Shown here: positions 1 to 9,094 of the stretch, piece after piece
Layout of the letters: each line of letters starts with the position of its first letter
Numbering within the stretch: the first letter of the stretch is position 1
NCBI GenBank assembly: GCA_029781865.1
Contig: JAKOVW010000039.1
Location: 62,001 to 126,000, forward strand
Direction of reading: 5' to 3'
DNA: 64,000 bases
Origin: Bacteroidota bacterium
GTDB taxonomy: Bacteria > Bacteroidota > Bacteroidia > Chitinophagales > Saprospiraceae
The notes under the pieces: generated by a model
Database searches by the model: none
The model's input: the letters and a program-made list of their open reading frames with translations, nothing else
What the model was told of the DNA's origin: nothing
Made by a program: the position numbers and the translations under genes

Positions 1-336
1 TGATTTGTTGATCTTCCAAACATTGTTGTATGTTGATAAATAGGAAGTATCGTAATAGTTCATAGCAACAGGGCCATAAAATAAATCCGATGAAGTATTG
101 TTCCTAAAAGTCTGGGCAGCAAGATGTAAGTGCTGATACTGATCATATCCGCCAATCCATATATTTCCATTTAATGACAAATTTCTACCCCCTTTTGGTA
201 CTTGAAATTTACCATTAAACAACGTTCCATCCGAATATACTACTATAGATACATCATTGGTATCCAATAAGGCGGATTCCTGCCCTGTGATTTTTAAAGC
301 ACAGATGAGGCAGATAGATATTATTTGGTATTTCAT
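1..336 (-). CDS. Secreted protein, N-terminal part only (cut by window edge)
   Basis: An open frame of 112 codons starts with ATG at 336 and runs off the left edge of the window. The first 19 or so residues (MKYQIISICLICALKITGQ) form a typical signal peptide, so the product is exported. The mature start is followed by short beta-type repeats (SDGTLFNGKF, NGNIWIGGYDQ). This resembles the opening of large secreted Bacteroidota proteins that end in a T9SS tail, but the C-terminus is outside the window. No enzymatic motif is visible. The function is unknown. Confidence 0.7.
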   Translation of the reverse strand, partial: MKYQIISICLICALKITGQESALLDTNDVSIVVYSDGTLFNGKFQVPKGGRNLSLNGNIWIGGYDQYQHLHLAAQTFRNNTSSDLFYGPVAMNYYDTSYLSTYNNVWKINKS

Positions 337-538
337 ATTAAAGTTTTAAGCTCCGGAGAATAGATTACGGATAAATCAACAATAAGGTAATCGTTAAAAT
401 TTCATTTTTGTGTTCTAAAGCCTGGTATTTTTTATGAGATTATAAAACAAAATTCAATCGTGAGAGAATATGGATTTCACGAATTCAAAGAATCAGGAAC
501 CATATTGAATATTTTAAAGAATGATGTTAAAAGGAAAT

Positions 539-780
539 GTCACCCCTTCGGGGTTGGTGTTATGTTCCTAATATCTTGCTATAATCATGTCACCCCTTCG
601 GGGTTGGATGCGTAGATGCTATCGTGATTCCGTTGCTATAATCATGTCACCCCTTCGGGGTTGGAATGACGGTTATCAATTAGAATTATTAGTTCCAATC
701 TGAATGTTCAACCTCGAAGAGGTGATATTTTTGTAGCACATCATCACATTAAAATTGAACCCTGAAAGGGTGGTATTTTT
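539..780. repeat. Dispersed 30-nt palindromic repeat, three forward and two inverted copies
   Basis: The hairpin core CACCCCTTCGGGGTTGG occurs at 541-557, 591-607 and 648-664. The second and third copies are full 30-mers (578-607 and 635-664) starting GCTATAATCATGT. Two diverged copies lie in the opposite orientation near 707-738 and 757-775. Each copy can form a short GC hairpin. The spacers are 20-27 nt and unrelated. This looks like a REP-type intergenic repeat rather than a CRISPR. No gene is visible between 337 and 1128. Confidence 0.7.
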
Positions 781-888
781 TTTCAACAATTATTTCACCC
801 CTATTCCTTCACCTCTTAATTGTATCTGTCATCCAAAACGAAGTCAGGGATCTGTTCTAGCCGAATTTGGATAATAATTTACATAAAG

Positions 889-910
889 ATTCCTCGCTGG
901 CGCTCGGAAT
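889..910. repeat. Short imperfect palindrome (ATTCC...GGAAT)
   Basis: ATTCC at 889-893 and GGAAT at 906-910 flank a GC-rich core, giving a small imperfect hairpin. Similar short elements are scattered through Bacteroidota intergenic DNA. Only one copy is seen here, so the call rests on the local palindrome and general knowledge. Confidence 0.3.
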
Positions 911-1012
911 GACATACCATTTTTATGAAGGGAGATGGGAAGTCAACATCCATAATTCAATTTATTAGACTGTACTGCCTGATTAGTATTTATTGAGAAT
1001 ATATCATCCATT

Positions 1013-1116
1013 CCTCCACTAACTCATAACTCCTCACTCATAACTCACCATTCATCTCTCCTCAATCAAAACTGGCAACTCCTAACTACTAACTCCTAAC
1101 TGCTAACTGCTAACTT
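1013..1116 (-). repeat. Degenerate 7-bp repeat array A (TAGGAGT type, minus strand)
   Basis: On the minus strand this stretch is a degenerate array of the heptamer TAGGAGT and relatives (TTAGCAG, TGAGGAG). It lies about 13 nt beyond the stop codon of the minus-strand Smr-domain gene, so it reads in the same direction as that gene. Five more arrays of this family occur in the window, all in the same relative position. Confidence 0.8.
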
Positions 1117-1128
1117 AAAAAGCCTTTC

Positions 1129-1635
1129 TCATCTCATCCAGATTTCCAGGGCTCCCAGATCAGGAGTTGAAGCAACGAGATTGACTTCCGGATAATTTTT
1201 TAAAAGTGCTTCGACTGCTGCTTTGAGTTTTCCTTGTCCTCTGCCATGAATGATTCGTATGAACGGAAATTTTTTCTGAATGGCTGCTTCAATGTATTCT
1301 TTGCATTTCTCCAATTGAAATTCGATGATATGTGGATGGGGATTATTCATTCGTTCAGGAGCCAACTTTTCATAGTGTAAATCGATGACATGTTGAATGG
1401 ACTCTATCGGTTTAAGCGGACTAAAAGAAGCACGGCCTTCGTCTTCTACTAATTTCACCTCAACTTGCTCTACTGGTTCTTCATAAGGTTGAAGATCATT
1501 TTCCGGAATCCGCAATAACAAATCAGTAGTTCGCACTTTTGCCATTCCATCCTGGTCTATTCCCTCAAATCGCCCGCGAAGGTTCTTTGAAATAATTATC
1601 ACAAGATCGCCAACCCAATAATCTGATAAATTCAT
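1129..1635 (-). CDS. Smr-domain protein (MutS2-like small nuclease domain)
   Basis: The 168-residue product has a C-terminal Smr domain covering about residues 80-168. The hallmark IDLHYEKL motif lies near residue 84 and the IHGRGQGKLK motif near residue 129. Smr domains are known to bind or nick nucleic acids and occur alone or at the C-terminus of MutS2. Residues 1-60 form a small beta-rich region (VGDLVIIISKNLRGRFEGI) like the N-terminal part of Bacteroidota DUF2027/Smr proteins. There is no signal peptide, so it should be cytoplasmic. It stands alone on the minus strand. Confidence 0.85.
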   Translation of the reverse strand: MNLSDYWVGDLVIIISKNLRGRFEGIDQDGMAKVRTTDLLLRIPENDLQPYEEPVEQVEVKLVEDEGRASFSPLKPIESIQHVIDLHYEKLAPERMNNPHPHIIEFQLEKCKEYIEAAIQKKFPFIRIIHGRGQGKLKAAVEALLKNYPEVNLVASTPDLGALEIWMR

Positions 1636-1934
1636 GCAGGAATTACAAAATGATTTATAATGCTAAATTTCGATTTGATAATGAATAGAGATCACAAAAT
1701 AAGATATCTCCTGCCAATTTCATTCAACTTTGACTTGAAAATTATTTTGAAAAAAGATCTGGCTGACAGCCCAAATAATTACACCTCGTACCACAATGTT
1801 AATGATCTCATTGTGTTTTCAAAAAACTTAATACAAAACACGCTATACGCACATCATATTCCTTTTGCCATAGCCGGGTTTACATAAGCTTCAACATACC
1901 TGCCTGGGTATATTAAAATCCCCGCCGGAATGCG

Positions 1935-1942
1935 TACTTTTG
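1935..1942 (+). promoter_or_regulatory. Putative Bacteroidota -7 element (TACTTTTG)
   Basis: TACTTTTG matches the Bacteroidota housekeeping -7 consensus TAnnTTTG and lies 36 bp before the ATG of the glycosidase gene. No good TTG -33 element is seen at the expected distance, so support is partial. The surrounding 1636-1978 region contains no convincing gene. Confidence 0.4.
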
Positions 1943-1978
1943 CAATCCGTTTTGTTATACTGTCATTATTAGAACCAT

Positions 1979-4096
1979 ATGAAATTATTCGCTCTTTGTA
2001 TTTCCCTGATCTGCATTAGCTCATCTTCTACTTTTGCGAATTTTTATTTCAACCTATTCTCGCCCGACAAGCAATTGCAATTGAATTTTCAATTAACCCG
2101 TGAAGGTGTGCCTTTTTACACCTTGAACATGGATAACAAAACAATCATTAAAAAAGGATTATTGGGAATCAAACTCAAAGATGGGATATCCTTTGATGAA
2201 GGTTTTCAACTTAAACAAATTGACACCGCATTAATTTTTGATAGCTGGAAACCCGTATGGGGAGAAGAACGCTTAATTGTGAATCATTACAGAAGCATGA
2301 TGGTCACACTTACACAATCCACAGCGTCAGACCGTGAATTTAAAATTGAATTCAGATTGTTTAATGACGGACTTGGTTTCAGATATATTTTTCCGGGCCA
2401 GGAAGTACTCTACCATTTTATTATAAGCGACGAACTCACCACTTTTCCATTAAGCGATGATCACAAATGCTTTTGGATACCCGGTGATTATGATTCAAAC
2501 GAATACATGTATTCTACTTCGAAACTTAGTGAAATTCATGCGCTTGCCGAAAAACCAGGAACAGGAATCGGTTTCAAATCACCCATTAACGACAGCTGTG
2601 TACAAACTCCATTCACACTAAAATCAAAAGATGGTTTCTATTTAGCGATACACGAAGCTGCATTAATTAATTATCCTGCAATGAGTCTCGAAGTAAACAG
2701 GAATCAATTTGTATTAAAATCACATCTTACTCCTGACTGTTATGGCAATAAAGCATATTTGCGGGGAGGCAGCAAATCGCCATGGAGAGTCATACTGTTG
2801 GCACGAAAAGCCGGCGAATTAATAACCAATCGGATAATCCTGAACTTAAATGAACCATCAACAATAAAAAATACAGACTACATCAAACCCGGTAAATTCA
2901 TCGGGATATGGTGGGAAATGCATATTGGTAAAAGCAGCTGGGACTACAGCGGAAAAATGGGATTGGAAATCCCTTATAATCAATTGCAGGCTTCCGGTAA
3001 ACATGGCGCAAACGGAATTCATGTAAAACAATATATCGATTTCGCTTCTAAAGAACACATTCCCTATCTTCTGATCGAAGGATGGAATACCGGTTGGGAA
3101 GATTGGTATGGCTCCTGGAAAGAACAGGTCTTCGATTTTACCAAACCCTATCCGGATTTTGATATCGAAAATATTAGCAACTATGCAAAATCAAAAAATG
3201 TAAAACTAATCATGCATCATGAAACGTCAAGTGCGGTAACAGATTACGAGCGACAAATGGACCAGGCGTTTCGATTTATTAAAAAATATGAATACGCAGG
3301 AATTAAATCCGGATATGTCGGCAGAATCATTCCACGCGGTGAACATCACGACGGACAATGGATGGTAAATCATTATCTGCGGGTTGCTGAAAAATGCGCT
3401 GAAAATAATTTGATGCTGGACGCACATGAATCTGTGCGCCCAACAGGATTACAACGCACCTATCCCAACTGGATGGCATGCGAAGCTGCTCGCGGTAACG
3501 AATTCAATGCATGGAGCGTGGGTAGTCCGCCGGAACACGAAACGATATTACCATTTACACGGATTCTTGGCGGACCCATGGATTATACACCGGGAATTTT
3601 TCAAATTAAAATGAATTACTACGATTCCACAAAAACAAATCAATTGCATAGCACCCTATGCAAACAACTTGCTTTATATGTAACCTTATATAGCCCGCTG
3701 CAAATGGCAGCAGACCTCATTGAAAATTACCAACAAAAACCGGACGCCTTTCAATTTATCAAAGATGTTCCAACAGATTGGGATAGCACGATCGTTTTAG
3801 ATGCAGAGCCCGGAGATTATATCTATGTGGCCCGAAAAGAAAAAAACAAAAACGATTGGTATATCGGAGCCATTACCGACGAACTGTCCAGAGATTTTAT
3901 AATGAATTTTGATTTTCTCGATGCCGATAAAAATTACGAAGCCACCATCTACCGCGATGGCGATACCGCGGATTGGCAAAAAAATCCGATGCAGTACACC
4001 ATCGAAAAAAAGAAAATCAGAAAAAAAGACAAATTAAAAATCCACTTAGCTGCAGGTGGCGGTTGTGCGATAAGCGTGAAGGAAAGTGGGAAGTAA
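1979..4096 (+). CDS. Glycoside hydrolase family 97 (SusB-like), exported
   Basis: This 705-residue protein begins with a signal peptide (cleavage near residue 20). It has the GH97 layout: an N-terminal beta-sandwich (about 25-290), a catalytic barrel (about 300-580) and a short C-terminal beta domain. Recognisable motifs are EGWNTGWEDW near residue 365, HHETSS near 413 and DAHESVRPTGLQRTYPN near 480. GH97 enzymes are calcium-dependent alpha-glucosidases or alpha-galactosidases, typically periplasmic. The motifs alone do not settle the substrate. The gene is monocistronic, with no SusC/SusD pair beside it in the window. Confidence 0.93.
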   Translation: MKLFALCISLICISSSSTFANFYFNLFSPDKQLQLNFQLTREGVPFYTLNMDNKTIIKKGLLGIKLKDGISFDEGFQLKQIDTALIFDSWKPVWGEERLIVNHYRSMMVTLTQSTASDREFKIEFRLFNDGLGFRYIFPGQEVLYHFIISDELTTFPLSDDHKCFWIPGDYDSNEYMYSTSKLSEIHALAEKPGTGIGFKSPINDSCVQTPFTLKSKDGFYLAIHEAALINYPAMSLEVNRNQFVLKSHLTPDCYGNKAYLRGGSKSPWRVILLARKAGELITNRIILNLNEPSTIKNTDYIKPGKFIGIWWEMHIGKSSWDYSGKMGLEIPYNQLQASGKHGANGIHVKQYIDFASKEHIPYLLIEGWNTGWEDWYGSWKEQVFDFTKPYPDFDIENISNYAKSKNVKLIMHHETSSAVTDYERQMDQAFRFIKKYEYAGIKSGYVGRIIPRGEHHDGQWMVNHYLRVAEKCAENNLMLDAHESVRPTGLQRTYPNWMACEAARGNEFNAWSVGSPPEHETILPFTRILGGPMDYTPGIFQIKMNYYDSTKTNQLHSTLCKQLALYVTLYSPLQMAADLIENYQQKPDAFQFIKDVPTDWDSTIVLDAEPGDYIYVARKEKNKNDWYIGAITDELSRDFIMNFDFLDADKNYEATIYRDGDTADWQKNPMQYTIEKKKIRKKDKLKIHLAAGGGCAISVKESGK

Positions 4097-4322
4097 GAAG
4101 TGAGGAGTTAGGAGTGAGGAGTTAGAAGTGAGGAGTGATGAAGGATGAATGCGGATATTGGAACTAGGAGCTAGGAGTGATGAAGGATGAATGCGGATAT
4201 TGGAGCTAGGAGCTAGGAACTATGAGTGAGGAGTGATGAAGTATGAATGCGGAGATTGGAGCTAGGAACTAGGAGCTAGGAACTATGAGTGAGGAGTGAT
4301 GAGTGATGAGGTATGAGATTGG
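4097..4322 (+). repeat. Degenerate 7-bp repeat array B with longer tandem units
   Basis: The array starts directly after the GH97 stop codon and reads as GGAGTTAGGAGTGAGG-type heptamers on the plus strand. It also contains about three longer tandem units of 45-65 bp, each with GTGATGAAGGATGAATGCGG or a close variant. Orientation matches the upstream gene. No coding potential is apparent up to 4406. Confidence 0.8.
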
Positions 4323-4406
4323 AGATAATTTTAAGCCTTGATAGAACGGAGTGAAGCTGTTAAATTTTTCCTGCACTAAGTCAATATCTTACAAACTTAA
4401 CTATTA

Positions 4407-5057
4407 TTACTCACTTTTTCTGTAAACGATATTGTCGTAGGGCATAAAATAATTAGGATGCATGCTAAGCTCATTATCATGTATGAACAAATCGATTCCT
4501 TTAAAACTGACTTCGGCAAGTGATGGTTTGAGTGCCAACTCGAACTGATTGTTTTCGTTTGAATCATCTTTGATCAGTGTGACTATATCCGGAAACAATT
4601 GATGCTGTGCATAGATTTTGTCTCCTTTATTTTCCGGCATAGTTACAATGCCCTCTTTGTTGGTTTCATACTCTGTTTTATTAGAACCATTCACGACCAC
4701 TACTTTGATATGACTCAACAAATACACATTTGGGGCAGTGAAGGTCAAACGAAAACCAGAGCCTTGCTTTTTTTGATTTTTGATTTCAAAATCCTGGCCA
4801 GGCACTTTCTGACTTTGTAGTTTTATCGTGTCTCCATCCAATTCATACCTGCCTTTAGCCATTCGATCCACAGCTCCATACACATAATAAAATTCAAACG
4901 TGTTATCCGGATCAAACTTAAATCCGGAAGCCATTTCGTGAAAACCACGTAACTCGTAAACACCGACTATATTTTTTTGCGCCATCAGATTATTTATTAG
5001 GATGAAAGGAAAAGCTAGTAAAAAATACAAAAGCAGATTAGTTCTGTTCATGTCCAA
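4407..5057 (-). CDS. Exported hypothetical protein
   Basis: The product is 216 residues with an N-terminal hydrophobic signal segment (about residues 8-26, LLLYFLLAFPFILINNLMAQ). The mature part begins GVYELRGFHEM and is rich in predicted beta strands. It has motifs such as GRYELDGDTIKL that resemble small lipocalin-like or copper-resistance-type beta-barrel repeats of Bacteroidota. This resemblance is weak and no function is assigned. It lies 11 bp downstream of the methyltransferase gene on the same strand, so the two are probably cotranscribed. Confidence 0.75.
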   Translation of the reverse strand: MDMNRTNLLLYFLLAFPFILINNLMAQKNIVGVYELRGFHEMASGFKFDPDNTFEFYYVYGAVDRMAKGRYELDGDTIKLQSQKVPGQDFEIKNQKKQGSGFRLTFTAPNVYLLSHIKVVVVNGSNKTEYETNKEGIVTMPENKGDKIYAQHQLFPDIVTLIKDDSNENNQFELALKPSLAEVSFKGIDLFIHDNELSMHPNYFMPYDNIVYRKSE

Positions 5058-5068
5058 ATTTCTTTTTA

Positions 5069-5899
5069 TTAACGCTTCTTACAATTGATTAAAACAAACG
5101 GAATAGTCAATGTCATCTTGCCCAGACGTTCTGACATCACATTCATTCTGGTTTCTACCAACTCAAAAACGGCATCTCGCTTTTCAACAGGGATAAGTTG
5201 CATCCAAGAATCCATGAACGCAAGTCTTATGAAGTAATGATTAAGCAATGCAGTACCGTTGGAAAATGTATAATGGAATTGGTCGTGAATCACTTCCCTG
5301 ATCTCAAATTGATATTTCTTTAGAAGAACAAGAAGCTCTTCCACCGGTTTTCTTTTTTCATAAATATGCTTTTTCATTGCCAGAATGGACTCATTTAAAT
5401 TCAAATCAGATAATATATCTTCCAGAATACTATAAAATTCAATCATGGATTTATCCGTATTCAAAGTTTGCAAAAACTGTCCTCCTGGTTTTAAGGTACG
5501 GTAACATTCACTATACACAGTTGCAATGTCTGCGATATTATTGATCCCATTATTGCTCGTAATCAAGTCTAATGAATCGTCATGCAATGGAATATTTTCA
5601 GCTGAGCCTTCAATCAATTCCACATTGTGAATTTCATAAAAATCAATTTTCTTCTTGGCCCTTTGCAACGCTTCATTCCAGGGGTCAATTCCAAATACTT
5701 TGGATTCCGGTCCCAAACGCATAGCCAGCTCTGTTAAAGGGAAACCGGCACCACAACCAATATCCAGCGCTAAAATATTTTTATTGTAATTTACCTGGTC
5801 CAGCAATTTCAATCCAAACGGTGCAGACCATAGTGGCAACTCATCGAAGACTTCGACTAATTTGATTGGATCGAAATTATTTTTAAGGTAGTTCTTCAC
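5069..5899 (-). CDS. Class I SAM-dependent methyltransferase
   Basis: The 276-residue protein has the SAM-binding motif I LDIGCGAGFPLTEL at about residues 45-58. An acidic second-strand residue follows in VFGIDPW, and the later motifs are intact (DSLDLITSNNGINNI, LKPGGQFLQTLN). This is a Methyltransf_11/UbiE-type fold; the substrate cannot be read from the sequence. It has no signal peptide and is cytoplasmic. It is followed 11 bp later by the exported hypothetical gene. Confidence 0.85.
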   Translation of the reverse strand: MKNYLKNNFDPIKLVEVFDELPLWSAPFGLKLLDQVNYNKNILALDIGCGAGFPLTELAMRLGPESKVFGIDPWNEALQRAKKKIDFYEIHNVELIEGSAENIPLHDDSLDLITSNNGINNIADIATVYSECYRTLKPGGQFLQTLNTDKSMIEFYSILEDILSDLNLNESILAMKKHIYEKRKPVEELLVLLKKYQFEIREVIHDQFHYTFSNGTALLNHYFIRLAFMDSWMQLIPVEKRDAVFELVETRMNVMSERLGKMTLTIPFVLINCKKR

Positions 5900-6104
5900 G
5901 ACATGATGAAATTCGTTTATTCAATATTCGTTTTCCGGATTTTAATCTCCAGGAAATCTATAATAATAATCAACTGACTAACTTTGAAATCAGGAATCTC
6001 AACAAAAACCCGGCTGCAATACCAAATAATTAATTCAATTGCACTTTACTAAACCGCAAACATTGATTAACAAATTCTCTCCTTTATGTGATTACTCTTT
6101 ATTA

Positions 6105-8861
6105 TTAAAGCACAACCATCTCTGCTTTTCGGATTCTAACGCTAACGACCTTGTATTCGGGGCACATTGCAATTTCATCGCTGACATCTGAGGTAACGAC
6201 ATTCAGTTGCAACTCGGGAAAGTGAAACGTCGTACTCAATATCCCCGGTTTTACTTCATCGGTAATATGGGCTTTTATTTCTACATGGCCTCTTGCCGAT
6301 TCCAGAAAGACCATATCTCCTTCTTCAATTCCATTTTTTAATGCATCTTCCATATTGATCATGAGAATATCTTCATCAATAATGACAGCATTTCCGGTTC
6401 TGCGAGTCATAGTACCCGCATTGTAATGTTCGAGTACGCGATTTGTAGTCAGGATATAAGGAAACTTTTCTGCATGATTCAGAATCTCGGGTGTTTCAAC
6501 ATAATCTTTAAATACGAATTTTCCTTTGCCACGTTTGAAGGTATCCAGATGCAATACCGGTGTATCTGTTCCATCTGCCAGCACCGGCCATTGCTTTCCG
6601 GAAGCACCTAATTCATCCCACTTAACACCTGCGAAAAAAGGAACAATCTGAGCAATTTCTTCCAGTAATGACTTCGCATCGTAATCTGCTTGCTTGTATC
6701 CCATCTTGTTCATGATGTCGACTACGATTTGTCCATCCACTTTTGCTTCACCAATCGGCTTTACAACCTGCAATACTTTTTGTATTCTCCGTTCACCATT
6801 GGTAAATGTTCCATCTTTCTCTAGGAATGAAGCTCCCGGCAAAACGACGTGTGCATATTTTGCAGTTTCAGTCATAAACAATTCCTGAACCACCAATAAA
6901 TCAAGCGACTCCAAGGCTTTCACGACTTTAGTTGTATTCGGATCAGATTGCGCCATATCTTCTCCCATCACCCACATCGCTTTGAACTCACCTGCAATAG
7001 CCGCATTATACATTTCAGGCATTTTCATACCGGCTACTTTAGTCATTTCAACTCCGTAGAACTTGCTGTATTTTTCCTGAATATCCGGCAGCATTACATC
7101 CATATAACCTGCTCCCTGGTAGGGCTGTACGCCCATGTCAGCCATGCCCTGTACATTATTCTGACCCCGTAATGGATTTACGCCACAACCTCTTTTACCG
7201 ATATTTCCGGTAATCATGGCCAGATCTGCAATCAGCATTACTGAAAATGTTCCCTGATAATGTTCGGTAACTCCAAGTCCATGGAATGACATTGCATTGC
7301 CTGCTGTTGCATAAGCAATCGCAGCAGCTTTCGCCTGTTCACGAGGCACGCCTGAAACTGCTTCAAGTTTATCAATATCGAGTTTAAGAATGTTTTCTTT
7401 GAAATCCTGAAATCCTTCAGTACGCGTATCAATAAAATTTTTATCCACTAAATCTTCCTGTATGATGTAATACAACATCATGTTTAGAACAGCCACATTT
7501 GTTCCCGGTCGCAATTGCAAATGGTGAGTCGCATATTTTACAATTTCCGTTTTGCGCGGATCCAGTACAATTGTCGTTTTTCCTTTCATTGCAAACTGTC
7601 GCAGCTTCGCACCTGTAACCGGATGTCCATCGGTAGGATTCGCACCAATAATCATAATGGCGTTTGCATATTTCAGATCTTCGATTGAATTTGTAGCCGC
7701 ACCCGTCCCGAATGTACGCTGCAAACCAAGTGCTGTCGGAGAATGACATACCCGTGCACAACCATCGATATTATTGGTACCAATCACAGCACGAATAAAT
7801 TTCTGCATCAAATAATTCTCTTCATTTGTGCAGCGTGCACTGGAGATACCACCTATCGAATCTGCACCATATTTATTTTTTATTTCAGTCAGCTTATTGG
7901 CAATGTATTCATACGCTTCATCCCAGGTAACTCTTTCGAGTACTCCATTTTTGCGGATTTGCGGATACTGCAATCGTTCCGGATGATTATAAAACCGAAA
8001 TGCATAACGACCTTTCAGACAAGTGTGACCCTGATTCACAGCTGCGTCATAAGGAGCCTGAATACTCAGGATTTTACCGCTTTTCACGCTTACTTCCAAA
8101 TTACAGCCAACTCCACAATACGTGCACACTGTTCTAACCTTATCCTGACCTACCAAAGCCTTTGACTGAAACACATCGGAAATTGCAGAAGTCGGACAAG
8201 CTTGTGCACAAGCACCACAGGAAACGCAATCAGATTCCATGAACGATTGATTCATTCCTTTGATGATCTGGCTGTCAAAACCACGACCCATGACGGATAA
8301 AACCAATTGCCCCTGCACTTCATCACAAGCTCTCACACAACGATAGCACATGATACACTTCGATAGATCGGATGTCATGTACGGATGGCTCAGATCTTTT
8401 TTTCGATCCAGATGGTTCTTGCCTTCTGGATACCTGACAGAACGAATGCCCACTCTTCCGGCAACGTCCTGTAATTCACAATTGCCATTGACCTCACAGG
8501 TCAGGCAATCCAAAGGATGATCCGTTAATACCAGCTCAACAATATTCTTTCTCAGTTTTTGTATGGATTCAGACTCCGTGGCAATGATCATTCCTTCTTC
8601 CACAGGGGTATGACAGGAAGCAACTGTTCGCACACCACCATTTCCCGGCCTGGAAACTTCCACACTACAAACCCGGCATGAACCAAATGCCTCCAGATTC
8701 GGGGCATCACATAGTGTAGGTATGTAGTTGTGCTCGAAATGCCTTCTGACAAAACTAAGTATGGTCTCGCCTGGCTTGATTTCATAGGCTTTCCCATTGA
8801 TAGTGGCCTGTTTAACGGCAGGTTGCTGAAAAAGATCCGGTGTCAAGAACTCAGTTTTCAT
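6105..8861 (-). CDS. Formate dehydrogenase-type molybdopterin oxidoreductase, catalytic subunit
   Basis: From ATG 8861 the protein is 918 residues; an earlier in-frame ATG at 8906 adds an unlikely 15-residue extension. Domains in order: a 2Fe-2S ferredoxin (about 20-95), a NuoG-like His/Cys cluster (HPLDCLTC near 112), two 4Fe-4S ferredoxin motifs (CIMCYRC near 167, CVSCGAC near 205), then the Mo-bisPGD domain opening with VCTYCGVGC near 250. The probable metal ligand is Cys in RVCHSPT near 370, where some formate dehydrogenases have selenocysteine. This layout matches FdhA/FdsA-type enzymes that oxidise formate to CO2. No diaphorase or FdhD gene is adjacent, so the electron acceptor is unclear. 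Confidence 0.9.
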   Translation of the reverse strand: MKTEFLTPDLFQQPAVKQATINGKAYEIKPGETILSFVRRHFEHNYIPTLCDAPNLEAFGSCRVCSVEVSRPGNGGVRTVASCHTPVEEGMIIATESESIQKLRKNIVELVLTDHPLDCLTCEVNGNCELQDVAGRVGIRSVRYPEGKNHLDRKKDLSHPYMTSDLSKCIMCYRCVRACDEVQGQLVLSVMGRGFDSQIIKGMNQSFMESDCVSCGACAQACPTSAISDVFQSKALVGQDKVRTVCTYCGVGCNLEVSVKSGKILSIQAPYDAAVNQGHTCLKGRYAFRFYNHPERLQYPQIRKNGVLERVTWDEAYEYIANKLTEIKNKYGADSIGGISSARCTNEENYLMQKFIRAVIGTNNIDGCARVCHSPTALGLQRTFGTGAATNSIEDLKYANAIMIIGANPTDGHPVTGAKLRQFAMKGKTTIVLDPRKTEIVKYATHHLQLRPGTNVAVLNMMLYYIIQEDLVDKNFIDTRTEGFQDFKENILKLDIDKLEAVSGVPREQAKAAAIAYATAGNAMSFHGLGVTEHYQGTFSVMLIADLAMITGNIGKRGCGVNPLRGQNNVQGMADMGVQPYQGAGYMDVMLPDIQEKYSKFYGVEMTKVAGMKMPEMYNAAIAGEFKAMWVMGEDMAQSDPNTTKVVKALESLDLLVVQELFMTETAKYAHVVLPGASFLEKDGTFTNGERRIQKVLQVVKPIGEAKVDGQIVVDIMNKMGYKQADYDAKSLLEEIAQIVPFFAGVKWDELGASGKQWPVLADGTDTPVLHLDTFKRGKGKFVFKDYVETPEILNHAEKFPYILTTNRVLEHYNAGTMTRRTGNAVIIDEDILMINMEDALKNGIEEGDMVFLESARGHVEIKAHITDEVKPGILSTTFHFPELQLNVVTSDVSDEIAMCPEYKVVSVRIRKAEMVVL

Positions 8862-9094
8862 AAGGAATTCAATTTGTGAAAGACTTACAAAATTAATGCA
8901 ACGCACTAATTTTCAGCTATTTCTTACTAAAATTTCACGGCTCGAAGACATTTATTCCGGGAACCGGGTAATGAGCAGTAAACGCAAAAAAGCCAGAACC
9001 AGGTTTTACTTTGGATACACATGGAGTCGCTGTTACTGCATTTGACTATTCAGTAGGTTTAATTCTATATTTACGACTTAAACTCCACAGATTT

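Noticed and set aside
539-664. CRISPR-like spacing of the 30-nt repeat
   Set aside because: Only two full and one partial direct copies exist, spacers differ in length, further copies are inverted, and no cas gene is near. A palindromic dispersed repeat fits better.
1660-1887. 75-codon plus-strand frame
   Set aside because: Low-complexity AT-rich translation without a domain or signal; it overlaps no promoter and is probably chance.
2858-3979. Minus-strand frames inside the glycosidase gene
   Set aside because: Shadow frames of a strongly supported gene; no independent signal.
8862-8906. Upstream start of the formate-dehydrogenase gene
   Set aside because: The extra 15 residues are not typical of the family; ATG 8861 precedes the conserved ferredoxin part.
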